39,778 bases of DNA from Chryseosolibacter sp040902445 (GTDB lineage Bacteria > Bacteroidota > Bacteroidia > Cytophagales > Cyclobacteriaceae), in NCBI GenBank assembly GCA_040902445.1, contig JBBDXJ010000096.1, positions 1 to 39,778 on the forward strand. Reading direction: 5' to 3'. Below, piece after piece: positions 31,348 to 39,778 of this stretch. The number at the start of each line of letters is the position of its first letter. The first letter of the stretch is position 1. A model generated the notes under the pieces. It did not search any database, was not told the DNA's origin, and saw only the letters and a list, made by a program, of their open reading frames with translations. A program made the position numbers and the translations under genes.

Positions 31348-33402
31348 TTATTTTAGGGCGAGTTGCAGCTCTCTTATCACAATTTGAAATGCTGATTTTG
31401 TTTCAGGCGAAGCGCGGCGCAATGCCTTGGTGATTTCAGGGCCTGTAAGATTGCTGCCTTTCTTATGCAGGAGCGCGGCTGTCTGTATCGCCACTGCCTG
31501 GTCGAAGGAAGCGAGATTTTTTATCAATTGGTTAATATCACGGCCCGCCTGTATACTAAGGTATTCCGCATAGTCCTTCGCACAATTTCGTTTTCCATTT
31601 TTATCGGCATCAAGCCACACGGCACCGGATATTCCCACGACTCCGGGTGTCCAGTCGGGTGATGTGGGCTGGAACGGTTTGGCTATGGGCCAGAAAGGCA
31701 TGTCCCCACCGGGCCCGTCGGCTATCGCGACGAGGAAAATGTCATGCGTCGGCATGGTAAGAGCCCAGCTTCCACTCCATTTTACACCAGTGGCTTTTTT
31801 ATTTTCGATTTTTTCTTCCCGGATCTTCTTTCCATTTGCATACAAGACCACCCGCCCGGCGCGGGTCCACGCCGGGCCGGAAACTCTAACGGCGACCTTC
31901 ACTTCATCAGAAGCAGGCGCCAGTTCTCCAGGACCATATGCATCGTTAATTTCAATTTCCGTCAGCAGACCAAAACTTACCATCACATTGCCTTCCAAAA
32001 AGTTCTTCAGGGCTTCCGCAACATCAATCCTGGAAGGATCATCATCGTTACACCGGATATAGGTGCGCGCCTGACCCACTATAAATCGGCTGACGTCATG
32101 TGAGTCACTCGAACCCACAGGAGTGATATAGTATCCATGATTCAGCATTCCGAACCAGTCGCGGGTTAACTCCATCATATCAGTCTGCTGCGATCCCGAA
32201 TTGATAAGTTCCATAGCGTTGGCTGGAAATTCCCATCCATCCAGTCGCATACCCGCGCTTGATAAATGTTTTTTGGGATCAAATGGCCTGAAACCTGTGT
32301 GAATGTCACGAGCGTGATTCAGGATGACCGCTTTTGAATTTGCAGGGTCCTCCATGTTTTTTGATAATGTACTCCAATTGTCCGCGCGGTGATCAATTAC
32401 TGGCTTATCGAGGGGAATCGGAAATATATTGAAATGCCCTACACTGGTAGTCACTTCATTTCCAACAACAGGCGTAAAATACCGGTCAACTCCCTGCTCA
32501 ATGGCAAAAGGTTTCAGGTCAACGTGAATATTGTGATCGGTCATGATGGGAAGCTCGAGGCCTTCTCCAGCAATGGTAAGCGCGCGTTCGGCCGGAGTAG
32601 CATCTCCATGCCGCGACCAGGTAAAAGTGTGGATATGAGTATCGCTGCTAACCCATCCCGTCGTTGGCACTTCCCGTTTTATTGAAAATTGATGTTCAAC
32701 ATAATCGCCTGCCTTCACGGTCAATTGTACAGAATCAATTCCATATTCAAACCCCCGGCCTGCGTAAAAGGTATACTTTCCAGGGGGAAGTCCGATGGAA
32801 GCTCTTCCATTTCCCGTATAGACATGTCCGGGCCGGACAACCAAAGGGTCCTTTGGTGAACCCAGAACTGTTTGTAGTATACCCATAGCATTGACTATCG
32901 TTATTCGCGCAGGCGTCAACCGCTGTGTTTCAGAATCAAAAACTTCAATGGTGACATGCCCGTCAGACAACACACTGATCAGGGGACGGCTGTGCAGGAT
33001 AAAATTTCCTACTTTTATGTCATCCGGTTTGGCGTCTGCACAGGCGATCTCCAGTGTATTTTCAGCTTTCAGCATCCGCGGTGGTATTTTGAAATAACTT
33101 ATCAGGTCCTTTTCATCACTCACTAAAGAACCCAGCGATTGACCATTAAGCAAAACCCTCCAGTTTAATTTAATATCGTATTGTCTCAGCGATAGCGTGT
33201 ATTCAGAAGGATTCGGCCGTGAAGGAAAATCAACCGTTAGTTTTTTATTGGCAGCCGCCTCGGGAAACTCAGACCACTCCCGTGGATCTGCGTTGCGCAC
33301 GTGATACAAGGCCGTATCCACGCTTTGGACCTGGCCAAAAGAATGATGCGGGGTATATAGAAAAGCAGATACTGCAAGAATTAAAAAAGCGACTTTTTTC
33401 AT
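31348..33402 (-). CDS. Secreted CehA/McbA-type PHP-domain metallohydrolase
   Basis: Protein of 684 residues from ATG 33402, with a Sec signal (MKKVAFLILAVSAF...SFGQ, about 24 residues). Residues about 50-135 form a beta domain, then a carboxypeptidase-regulatory-like segment lies at about 145-240. The PHP-type metal site begins with His256-x-His258 in SSDTHIHTFTW and continues with Asp289-His290 in MTDHNIH, GNEVTTSVGHFN, ILNHARD and GSSDSHD. The family includes the carbaryl hydrolase CehA and McbA, but most members have unknown substrates. The C-terminal 75 residues add a helical HEAT-like end (INQLIKNLASFDQAV). The upstream ATG 33435 gives 11 polar residues before the signal and is rejected. 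It is divergent from the Gfo/Idh/MocA operon and probably co-regulated with it. Confidence 0.85.
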   Translation of the reverse strand: MKKVAFLILAVSAFLYTPHHSFGQVQSVDTALYHVRNADPREWSEFPEAAANKKLTVDFPSRPNPSEYTLSLRQYDIKLNWRVLLNGQSLGSLVSDEKDLISYFKIPPRMLKAENTLEIACADAKPDDIKVGNFILHSRPLISVLSDGHVTIEVFDSETQRLTPARITIVNAMGILQTVLGSPKDPLVVRPGHVYTGNGRASIGLPPGKYTFYAGRGFEYGIDSVQLTVKAGDYVEHQFSIKREVPTTGWVSSDTHIHTFTWSRHGDATPAERALTIAGEGLELPIMTDHNIHVDLKPFAIEQGVDRYFTPVVGNEVTTSVGHFNIFPIPLDKPVIDHRADNWSTLSKNMEDPANSKAVILNHARDIHTGFRPFDPKKHLSSAGMRLDGWEFPANAMELINSGSQQTDMMELTRDWFGMLNHGYYITPVGSSDSHDVSRFIVGQARTYIRCNDDDPSRIDVAEALKNFLEGNVMVSFGLLTEIEINDAYGPGELAPASDEVKVAVRVSGPAWTRAGRVVLYANGKKIREEKIENKKATGVKWSGSWALTMPTHDIFLVAIADGPGGDMPFWPIAKPFQPTSPDWTPGVVGISGAVWLDADKNGKRNCAKDYAEYLSIQAGRDINQLIKNLASFDQAVAIQTAALLHKKGSNLTGPEITKALRRASPETKSAFQIVIRELQLALK

Positions 33403-33443
33403 ACCAAAATGTTGTGGATTACTGCCACCTGTCAAATCAATCC

Positions 33444-33455
33444 CCTAAATTTAGG
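33444..33455. promoter_or_regulatory. 12-bp palindrome upstream of the CehA/McbA-type gene
   Basis: CCTAAATTTAGG lies about 40 bases before ATG 33402 on the minus strand. It contains TAAATTTA, two bases off the -7 consensus, so it could be a promoter core or an operator. It is one of several TAAATTT boxes in front of genes here. Confidence 0.35.
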
Positions 33456-33629
33456 ATATTCTCCATTGGTTGTGTATAATTCTGGTCTCAAACGGGCTTT
33501 CCTATAGGATTTGCATGGCTGAAAAGCCGGCTTAAATAAATAAGGATCTCAATTCAAAAAGGAAATTATTCATCTCTTGAATGACTTTAAATATTTATTT
33601 AACTTATACCTCATACAAAACAGATTGCA

Positions 33630-34997
33630 ATGACAAAAAGAAGAGAGTTTATCAAAAAAGGCGTGATGGGTACCGCCGGCCTGGCCATTGGTGGCCTGGG
33701 TCTTAGCGCGAAATCCTATGCTTCAATCATTGGATCCAACGACCGTGTAAACATTGCGGTAATTGGTATCAGGGGTCAGGGTAAAAGCCACATTGACAGG
33801 TGGTCTGGCTTGAAAGACAACCGCAATGTCAGACTGAAAACACTGTGCGACACTGATGAACAATATTTTGCCCCGCTTGGTAAAACCGCGCTGGAGAAAA
33901 CCGGAAACAAGCCAGTTACCGAATGGGATATGCGCAAGGTTTTTGAGGATAAGGAGATAGATGCCGTGTCATTTGCAGTTCCAAACCACTGGCATGCTCT
34001 GGGAACAATCTGGGCTTTGCAGGCTGGCAAACATGTTTACGTGGAAAAACCCGCATGCCACAATATCTTTGAAGGAAGGAAAATGATCGAAGCTGCGCGT
34101 AAATACAACAAGCGCTTACAGGTCGGTTTTCAGAATCGCTCCATCGCCAATGTAATTGCAGCAATGAAATTCCTCCACGAGGGTGGAATCGGTGACGTCT
34201 ATATGGCGCGCGGTCTCTGTATCAAGCCCCGTGAGTCATTTGGTATTGCAAAAGACAGCACACCGCCTGCTTCTCTTCATTACGATCTCTGGCTCGGACC
34301 GGCAGCACAGCAGCCGTATAATGAGAAAAAGGTTCATTACAACTGGCACTGGTTCTGGAACACAGGAAACGGCGACACTGGAAACCAGGGACCGCATCAG
34401 TTTGATGTCGCCCGCTGGGGTTTGAATAAAAATGAACACCCTGTTTCAATATTTTCATCAGGGGGTATTTACGGCTTTACTCCCCAGGAGTGCGCACAGG
34501 AGACACCCAATACTCAGATCTCGGTGTTTAAATACCGCGATGGCAAGATACTGGAATTCGAAACTCGCGGTGGATATTCTAACGGCGAAACAAGTCTGGA
34601 TACCACGATCGGAAACATCTTCTATGGCACAGAAGGATACCTTGAACTCGATGGAAGCACCTGGAAAGCATTCCGTAAGCGCGAGAAAGAGGCATTTGCC
34701 GGATCAGGATTGGGAGAAGCAAAAGCTTCCAATGATCCATTGACCCCTCCGGGTGGTACCGAACATTATGCAAACTTTATTGATGCCATACGCTCGGGCA
34801 AAAATGAAACATTGAACTGTGATATCGATGCGGGCTTCCATTCTTCCGCCCTTCCGTTGCTGGCCAATATTTCTTATCGCCTGGGACGCCAATTAAAATT
34901 CGTCGGTGATAAAGAGCAATTTGATAATGACACCGAAGCCGACGCAATGTTGACTCGCGAATATCGCAAACCTTATATCATTTCAAGTCAGGTTTGA
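33630..34997 (+). CDS. Tat-exported Gfo/Idh/MocA-family oxidoreductase
   Basis: Protein of 455 residues with a twin-arginine signal (MTKRREFIKKGVMGTAGLAIGG). The Rossmann part has NIAVIGIRGQGKSH (about 41-54), a variant of GxGxxG, and the family motif Glu139-Lys140-Pro141 in VYVEKPACHN. The second half has YNWHWFWNTGNGDTGNQGPHQ with His256 and Asp259 (GPHQFDVARWG) as likely catalytic positions. Such enzymes hold NAD(P) tightly, consistent with export in a folded, cofactor-bound state by Tat. Members act on sugars at C3 or related carbons, or as cofactor-recycling glycosidases. It heads a co-directional run of five genes spaced 54, 68, 42 and 19 bases apart. Its relation to DUF1080 at 30545 suggests 3-keto-sugar chemistry; this is inferred. 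Confidence 0.9.
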   Translation: MTKRREFIKKGVMGTAGLAIGGLGLSAKSYASIIGSNDRVNIAVIGIRGQGKSHIDRWSGLKDNRNVRLKTLCDTDEQYFAPLGKTALEKTGNKPVTEWDMRKVFEDKEIDAVSFAVPNHWHALGTIWALQAGKHVYVEKPACHNIFEGRKMIEAARKYNKRLQVGFQNRSIANVIAAMKFLHEGGIGDVYMARGLCIKPRESFGIAKDSTPPASLHYDLWLGPAAQQPYNEKKVHYNWHWFWNTGNGDTGNQGPHQFDVARWGLNKNEHPVSIFSSGGIYGFTPQECAQETPNTQISVFKYRDGKILEFETRGGYSNGETSLDTTIGNIFYGTEGYLELDGSTWKAFRKREKEAFAGSGLGEAKASNDPLTPPGGTEHYANFIDAIRSGKNETLNCDIDAGFHSSALPLLANISYRLGRQLKFVGDKEQFDNDTEADAMLTREYRKPYIISSQV

Positions 34998-35051
34998 CCT
35001 CAAGCGTGGAGTTGAATAAATGAAAATAAAGAGCGTAACCTTTAGCAAGTC

Positions 35052-36116
35052 ATGAAAAAGAATCTCCCCCTGGTTTTTCCAACTCTTGTATTAGTGATAT
35101 TCGCGATCATGGCTTTTACTTCAAGGCAAACTGCGCAGTCAGAACGATTTGCCATTACGGAAAATAAATCCGGCAAGCGACTGGATGTGACCGTCGATGG
35201 CAAACCGTTCACTTCCTATATTTACCCAGACGGGCTTATGAAACCGGTATTGTACCCACTGCGGACGGCCGATGGTACTTTAATAACCCGTGGATGGCCG
35301 ATGGATCCTCGTCCCGGCGAGAGGGTCGACCACCCGCACCACGTCGGAATGTGGTTTAACTATGGTGATGTTAATGGTTTGGATTTCTGGAACAATTCCA
35401 CCGACATACCCGCGGAAAAGAAAAACAATTATGGCACCATCAAACACCGCAAGGTCAATAGGATCGTAAACGGAAATGACCAGGCCGTGCTTGAAGTTAC
35501 AATGGACTGGCAGAAACCCGATGGCACCAACCTGCTTCAGGAGGATACGAGATTTGTTTTCAGTGGATCGGGAAACATGCGCACCATCGAACGTATAACC
35601 AAACTCACAGCGCTTAAGGAAGATGTTTCATTCAAGGACAATAAGGAAGGTGTGATCGGAATCCGGTTAGCACGTGAACTCGAGCATCCTGCAGACAAAC
35701 CTGAAGTATTTACTGATGCGAGCGGCAAAGGTACCGCGGTCCCTAAATTGAATAATGAAGGAGTTACAGGTACATACCGCAGCAGTGAGGGTAAGCAGGG
35801 AAATGACGTGTGGGGGACCCGTGGCAAATGGGTAAACCTGAACGGTGTAATTTCCGCGAAGCCCGTGTCACTGGTAATTCTTGACCATCCTGGGAATGTT
35901 GGATATCCAACATATTGGCACGCGCGCGGTTACGGACTCTTTGCTGCAAATCCACTCGGTCAAAAGGAATTCAGCAAAGGAAAAGACATTCTGGATTACA
36001 AGCTGCCCGCCGGTAAGGCCGTTACCTTCCGGTATAAAGTGCTTATTCATTCCGGCAGCAATCTTACAGATGAGCAGGTTGTCGGGGAGTTTAATAAATT
36101 TTCCAAAACAAAATAA
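35052..36116 (+). CDS. Exported DUF6807 protein (annotated as PmoA-like)
   Basis: Protein of 354 residues with a short Sec signal (residues 1-28, to QTAQ). The family marks are FTSYIYPDGLMKPVLYPLRTADG, PGERVDHPHHVGMWFNYGDVNG, DFWNN, and near the end VILDHPGNVGYPTYWHARGYGLFAANPLGQKEF. Databases label the group PmoA, but it is not the copper methane monooxygenase subunit: there are no membrane helices. The function is unknown; repeated His and Asp residues (DHPHH) suggest a metal or sugar site. It is found mostly in sugar-degradation loci beside Gfo/Idh/MocA enzymes, as here. It follows the oxidoreductase gene by 54 bases. Confidence 0.85.
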   Translation: MKKNLPLVFPTLVLVIFAIMAFTSRQTAQSERFAITENKSGKRLDVTVDGKPFTSYIYPDGLMKPVLYPLRTADGTLITRGWPMDPRPGERVDHPHHVGMWFNYGDVNGLDFWNNSTDIPAEKKNNYGTIKHRKVNRIVNGNDQAVLEVTMDWQKPDGTNLLQEDTRFVFSGSGNMRTIERITKLTALKEDVSFKDNKEGVIGIRLARELEHPADKPEVFTDASGKGTAVPKLNNEGVTGTYRSSEGKQGNDVWGTRGKWVNLNGVISAKPVSLVILDHPGNVGYPTYWHARGYGLFAANPLGQKEFSKGKDILDYKLPAGKAVTFRYKVLIHSGSNLTDEQVVGEFNKFSKTK

Positions 36117-36128
36117 GGTTGGTCCACA

Positions 36129-36151
36129 CTTTTGCACGATGAAGGCAAAAG
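36129..36151 (+). terminator. Hairpin between DUF6807 and NHL genes
   Basis: CTTTTGC (36129-36135) and GCAAAAG (36145-36151) pair around nine bases, followed by TTTTGTG. It may weaken transcription into the downstream genes of the operon rather than end it. The stem is short and A/T-rich. Confidence 0.35.
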
Positions 36152-36184
36152 TTTTGTGCCTGGCCATAAGATCCAAATGAAATC

Positions 36185-37243
36185 ATGAAAAAACCTATCC
36201 GCACCAGAAGAGATTTTTTGAAGGTGACTGCTGCCGCCAGCGCAGCTTTTACTCTACCTGTATTTAATATTATGAGCAAACCGCTTTTGGCTGAAGAGAT
36301 AATCGGCCATGGAAATTTCCGCTACCGGGTTCATAAAGCCTGGGGCAATCTCGACCCCGAAAAAACACCGGTGAAAAACTGCCATGAAATGGTGATGGAT
36401 AAAAAGGGAAGACTTATCATGGTTACCGATGAAACAAAAAATAACATCATCATCTACGATCGCTCCGGCAAACTGATTACCACCTGGGGAAACGAATTTC
36501 CGGCGGGCCATGGACTCACCATTTTCAATGAGGGAGAAGACCAGGTGCTTTTTATCAGCGATAATGGAGGCCGCGTTGTAAAAACCACCCTTGAGGGGAA
36601 AATGCTGCTTGAATTACCTCAACCACAAAAGATGGGAATCTACGAGAGCAACATGCCCTATAAACCAACGGAAACAGCCATTGCACCAAACGGAGATATT
36701 TATGTCGCGGATGGTTATGGTTCCCAATACATTCTCCAGTTTTCCAAGTCGGGCGAATTCATCCGTAAATTTGGCGGCCCCGGTGAAGGGGATGAAAACT
36801 TCAGTACAGCGCATGGCGTGTGCATCGATGATCGCGACAAACAGAACATTACCTTATTGTGTACTTCACGTGCGCACAATGCGTTTAAACGTTTTACACT
36901 GGATGGAAAATATCTGTCGACAATTTTTCTGCCTGGCGCATTCGTTTGCCGTGCGGTGATCGATGGAGAAAATCTTTACGCGGGTGTTTGCTGGTCGCGT
37001 TTGCGTTATCTTAACCAAACCCCGAGCTCCGGGTTTGTGACGATCCTCGACAGAAATGATAAAGTCATATCCAATCCCGGTGGCACTAAACCAGAATATG
37101 TGAAAGGCGAACTTCAACTCATGGTTCAGGAAAAACCAATCTTTCATCATTGCCATGATGTGTGCATTGATGGCGATAAAAATATTTACGTCTGCCAGTG
37201 GAATGCGAACAAAACATATCCGGTAAAACTGGAAAGGATATAA
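36185..37243 (+). CDS. Tat-exported NHL/six-bladed propeller protein
   Basis: Protein of 352 residues. The N-terminus has a twin-arginine signal (IRTRRDFLKVTAAASAAF, Arg-Arg at residues 8-9) and a cut near LLA-E. The rest is an NHL-like propeller: KNCHEMVMDKKGRLIMVTDETKNNIIIYDRSG, AGHGLTIFNEGEDQVLFISDNGGRVVKTTLEG, TAIAPNGDIYVADGYGSQYILQFSKSGEFI, AHGVCIDDRDK, and HDVCIDGDKNIYVCQWNANKTYPVKLER. The His residues at the start of the blades (CHEM, GHGL, AHGV, CHDV) face the central channel and could bind a metal, as in peptidylglycine-lyase-like propellers. Tat export suggests a bound cofactor or metal. Function unknown; it shares the operon with sugar oxidoreductases. Confidence 0.82.
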   Translation: MKKPIRTRRDFLKVTAAASAAFTLPVFNIMSKPLLAEEIIGHGNFRYRVHKAWGNLDPEKTPVKNCHEMVMDKKGRLIMVTDETKNNIIIYDRSGKLITTWGNEFPAGHGLTIFNEGEDQVLFISDNGGRVVKTTLEGKMLLELPQPQKMGIYESNMPYKPTETAIAPNGDIYVADGYGSQYILQFSKSGEFIRKFGGPGEGDENFSTAHGVCIDDRDKQNITLLCTSRAHNAFKRFTLDGKYLSTIFLPGAFVCRAVIDGENLYAGVCWSRLRYLNQTPSSGFVTILDRNDKVISNPGGTKPEYVKGELQLMVQEKPIFHHCHDVCIDGDKNIYVCQWNANKTYPVKLERI

Positions 37244-37285
37244 AAACCCAGTCATTCTGATGGTGTTTCTTATTTACCTGCCTGC

Positions 37286-38476
37286 ATGAGGATACTATAC
37301 GGTTCTGTCATACTGCTGATTTTGTTTCATAACGCAATCGCTCAAAAGGATCTCAGACCTGGTTACATCATTACCCTGGAGATGGACACGGTAAAAGGGC
37401 TGGTGAACTACGCCCCGGGTTCGATCAAAGAATGTGAATTTCAGGTTCAGGAATCTTCCGCGGTACAAATCTATGACCCTGAAACGATCAACGGTTTCGG
37501 TTATTTTGAGGAGGATCAATACTTTCACAGCTTTAGCCTTCCATCACCTGATTCAAAGCCGGTAAAGATTTTTGCAGAAATACTCTTAAGGGGAAAGGCG
37601 AGTCTTTTTCTGTACGAAGATTTTTTTTATTTACAGAAAGACACCGTGCGCGAGAGGATAGAAAAAGTTCAGATGCGCGAAGCCAATCAGGCAAACGGGC
37701 GATATGTATATGCGCACAAGACTTACATTGGCACCCTAAACCGTTATTTTTCTGATTGCCTGCCCGCAAAATTATTGAAGGGTGACGTTTCCTATACCGA
37801 AAAAGATTTTGTTGAAGTTTTTAGGAAATATTCCGAATGCTCGAATGTTGATTATCATGCCTACAAAACCCCTCGCCAAAAGCGAATGATCATCTATCAG
37901 GTCCTTGCCGGATTCAATAACTCTTCAATTAAATTTCCGAACCGTGAAACAGATATTTTCAATTCGGATAACAATTTTTTTATCGGTGGAGGATTGATCA
38001 TTCCGTTACTCCTTATCGGTAACAGGATATTCCTGACAGCGGAGCTCGCGTATCACCGTAACAAGTATCGCGGCAAGAAAGAAGGCTATACGGTTGCAAG
38101 CGCGATTCAGAAAGACTACATCATGGATGTACGCGTGATAAAATTGCCCGTTGGCATCAAACTTAATTTAGGAGAAGGTCTTGTTACTCCTTACTTAAAA
38201 GGCGGGCTAACACCTTTCTTGCCATTAAAGACAAAGTGGATCATTGGCTACCAGGGCCATAGCGAGATAGAGTATGATGTTAAGGAAAAAACTGCTTCTC
38301 TGGTTTTCTGGGGAGGAATAGGCTTCCAGAGAAAGATCAATGCCCGCCAGGCGTTATTTTTGGACTTCCGGATGGAGAAGTTAATTGACTATATAGGATT
38401 TTACGGGCCCAACGGAGCGACGAATATTCCTTCTTCGGTATTAAATAAAATGTTAGTATTCGGGTTCAATTTTTAA
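37286..38476 (+). CDS. Predicted PorT-like outer-membrane barrel protein
   Basis: Protein of 396 residues with a Sec signal (MRILYGSVILLILFHNAIAQ). The first half (about 21-200) is a strand-rich domain starting RPGYIITLEMDTVKGLVNY, a pattern seen in many Cytophagales secreted proteins of unknown function. The second half (about 205-396) reads as an eight-strand barrel of the PorT/outer-membrane-beta-barrel type, ending with MLVFGFNF. No enzyme motif. It follows the NHL gene by 42 bases and precedes the last oxidoreductase gene by 19, so it is probably in the operon. It may belong there only by position; a transport role is not shown. Confidence 0.7.
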   Translation: MRILYGSVILLILFHNAIAQKDLRPGYIITLEMDTVKGLVNYAPGSIKECEFQVQESSAVQIYDPETINGFGYFEEDQYFHSFSLPSPDSKPVKIFAEILLRGKASLFLYEDFFYLQKDTVRERIEKVQMREANQANGRYVYAHKTYIGTLNRYFSDCLPAKLLKGDVSYTEKDFVEVFRKYSECSNVDYHAYKTPRQKRMIIYQVLAGFNNSSIKFPNRETDIFNSDNNFFIGGGLIIPLLLIGNRIFLTAELAYHRNKYRGKKEGYTVASAIQKDYIMDVRVIKLPVGIKLNLGEGLVTPYLKGGLTPFLPLKTKWIIGYQGHSEIEYDVKEKTASLVFWGGIGFQRKINARQALFLDFRMEKLIDYIGFYGPNGATNIPSSVLNKMLVFGFNF

Positions 38477-38495
38477 CCACAATTTTAAAAATCTT

Positions 38496-39578
38496 ATGGC
38501 AGCGAAATCAAATAACTTGCGCGTATTGGTAGTGGGTTGCGGAAATATGGGTTCCTCCCATGCAAAGGCTTATCATAATCTCGACGGGTTTGAGATCTGC
38601 GGGATCGTTTCGCGGGGAAAGAGCAAGGAAGTGTTGAATGAGAAACTCGGAGGCCGTTATCCGTTGTTCGATGATTTTGATACCGCCCTTGAAGAGACAA
38701 GTCCCGATGCTGTATCCATTTCAACCTATCCGGATACCCATGAAAGGATGGCCATTAAAGCGCTGGAAAAAGGCTGTCATGTGTTCATAGAAAAACCACT
38801 AGCCGATTCGGTAAAAGGTGCAGAGCGTGTTGTAGAGGCTGCAAAAAAGGCCAACAGGAAATTGGTTGTCGGATATATCCTGCGACATCACCCCTCGTGG
38901 GAACGTTTCATTGAAGTGGCGCAAAGCCTGGGCAAGCCTTTAGTGATGAGAATGAACCTCAACCAGCAAAGCAGCGCAGGCATGTGGACGCTGCACCGCA
39001 ACCTTATGAAAAGCCTAAGTCCCATTGTTGATTGCGGGGTTCACTACATTGACGTAATGTGTCAGATGGTGCGCTCCAAACCAATTCAGGTGAGTGCTAT
39101 AGGTGCAAAACTCACCAATGAGATCCCCGCCGATAATTACAACTACGGACAGTTGCAAATCCGTTTTGAGGATGGATCGGTCGGATGGTACGAAGCTGGA
39201 TGGGGACCTATGATGAGTGAAACTGCTTTTTTTGTGAAGGATGTGATCGGTCCAAAGGGATCTGTGTCCATCGTAGCTAAAGACGCAGGCGCTGCCGGCA
39301 AATCAGACTCCATCGAATCACACAGCAAGACGGAATCTCTTCGCGTGCACTATGCAGACCTGGACAAAAATGAAAAGTTCGCAAGACAGGATGAATGGAT
39401 TAACCTGAAAGACGAACCCGACCACCAGGAACTCTGCAATCGCGAACAAAGATATTTCTTGAAAGCTATTCGGGAAAATACTGACCTCACAGATCATATG
39501 CAGGATGCCGTCAATAGTCTCCGCATTGCCTTCGCATGTGATCAGTCCGTTAGATCTGGACAAGTGGTGATGCTGTAG
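38496..39578 (+). CDS. Cytoplasmic Gfo/Idh/MocA-family oxidoreductase
   Basis: Protein of 360 residues without any signal sequence, so it acts in the cytoplasm, unlike the exported relative at 33630. The NAD(P)-binding loop is VVGCGNMGSSHAKAY (GCGNMG at 14-19), and the motif Glu99-Lys100-Pro101 lies in HVFIEKPLAD. PIVDCGVHYIDVM holds Asp179, His183 and Asp186, the usual active-site cluster. The C-terminal beta sheet (GQLQIRFEDGSVGWYEAGWGP) completes the fold. It probably oxidises or reduces an imported sugar derivative made by the exported enzymes of the same locus. It is the last gene of the run, and no terminator was seen after it. Confidence 0.93.
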   Translation: MAAKSNNLRVLVVGCGNMGSSHAKAYHNLDGFEICGIVSRGKSKEVLNEKLGGRYPLFDDFDTALEETSPDAVSISTYPDTHERMAIKALEKGCHVFIEKPLADSVKGAERVVEAAKKANRKLVVGYILRHHPSWERFIEVAQSLGKPLVMRMNLNQQSSAGMWTLHRNLMKSLSPIVDCGVHYIDVMCQMVRSKPIQVSAIGAKLTNEIPADNYNYGQLQIRFEDGSVGWYEAGWGPMMSETAFFVKDVIGPKGSVSIVAKDAGAAGKSDSIESHSKTESLRVHYADLDKNEKFARQDEWINLKDEPDHQELCNREQRYFLKAIRENTDLTDHMQDAVNSLRIAFACDQSVRSGQVVML

Positions 39579-39778
39579 CGAACCGTGAATCGCGAGTAGC
39601 GACTGCGTTAATACAGTTCTGCATTCTATAGCTGGGTTGGTGCCAAATCTTCCGTGAGTGGTGAGTTGTGAGTGGTTCGTGCGTCTTAGGTCTTTGCACT
39701 TTCGAAGGTCAAATTTCAAGCCAACTCCGATTACCGAACAATAGTGGACTTCAACCGCGGAGTCCCTGAGACAGGAGA
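39579..39778. other. Right edge, intergenic with word repeat
   Basis: No gene is seen in these 200 bases. The word repeat GTGAGTGGTGAGTTGTGAGTGG lies at 39654-39675 and shares GTGAGTTGTGAGT with 19780-19792. Nearby, GTGAATCGCGAGTAGCGACTGCG (39586-39606) has a similar rhythm. Confidence 0.6.

Noticed and set aside
31664..32103. Antisense frames of 119-132 residues opposite the PHP hydrolase gene
   Set aside because: Mirror frames of a well-supported gene, with unnatural amino-acid composition.
35052..36116. Methane monooxygenase subunit PmoA
   Set aside because: The database name is misleading: the protein is exported and soluble, with no membrane helices or pmoB/pmoC neighbours.
1..39778. 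tRNA, rRNA, CRISPR array, phage or transposase genes
   Set aside because: All gaps were read for cloverleaf ends, spaced repeats and transposase motifs and none was convincing.

Overview
The window looks like chromosomal DNA of a free-living Bacteroidota bacterium, probably Cytophagales or a related order. The reasons are the many Sec, Tat and lipoprotein signal peptides on predicted periplasmic or surface proteins, the Reg_prop, DUF1080, DUF6807 and Tat-type Gfo/Idh/MocA families, few Shine-Dalgarno sites, and -7 boxes of the TAnnTTTG type seen before ompH-like and near position 14250. No tRNA, rRNA, CRISPR array, transposase, phage gene or SusC/SusD pair was recognised.

Layout. Positions 1-3500 hold an exported SMP-30 type lactonase, a small Hsp20-like chaperone, an OmpH/Skp-like periplasmic chaperone, a 372-bp inverted-repeat element and a VanZ-like membrane protein. 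Positions 3745-9694 (minus strand) are a tight four-gene operon: a Reg_prop propeller lipoprotein, two predicted outer-membrane barrels and a 957-residue TPR-CHAT protein with an intact His/Cys pair. Positions 10235-14241 hold an Nramp-fold transporter without the classical metal motifs, a cytochrome P450 and two unknown genes. Positions 14722-16334 are xseA-xseB, the only clear housekeeping operon.

Positions 16628-26099 form a six-gene plus-strand cluster whose products all appear to be exported: a Tat-type PLP enzyme of the SelA-like family with an added beta domain, two tandem COG3964-type amidohydrolases, two sorbosone-dehydrogenase-like propellers fused to cytochrome c, and a 6-phosphogluconolactonase-type propeller between them. 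This reads as a periplasmic oxidative route for a hydroxy- or amino-acid or sugar-derived substrate, duplicated in part. Its substrate cannot be read from the sequence.

Positions 26301-30472 hold a methyltransferase, a secreted glycosidase-like TIM barrel, a CsbD-like stress protein, a lipoprotein and a membrane-anchored alpha/beta hydrolase. Positions 30545-39578 hold a second catabolic locus: DUF1080, a CehA/McbA-type PHP hydrolase, then a five-gene operon with a Tat-exported Gfo/Idh/MocA oxidoreductase, DUF6807, a Tat-exported NHL propeller, a barrel protein and a cytoplasmic Gfo/Idh/MocA oxidoreductase. The DUF1080 plus Gfo/Idh/MocA combination suggests handling of 3-keto sugars.

Many gaps carry short degenerate word repeats, for example the GTGAGTTGTGAGT, AGCTGTTGGC and GTCAACTGCC words, which look like a recurring intergenic feature of this genome.
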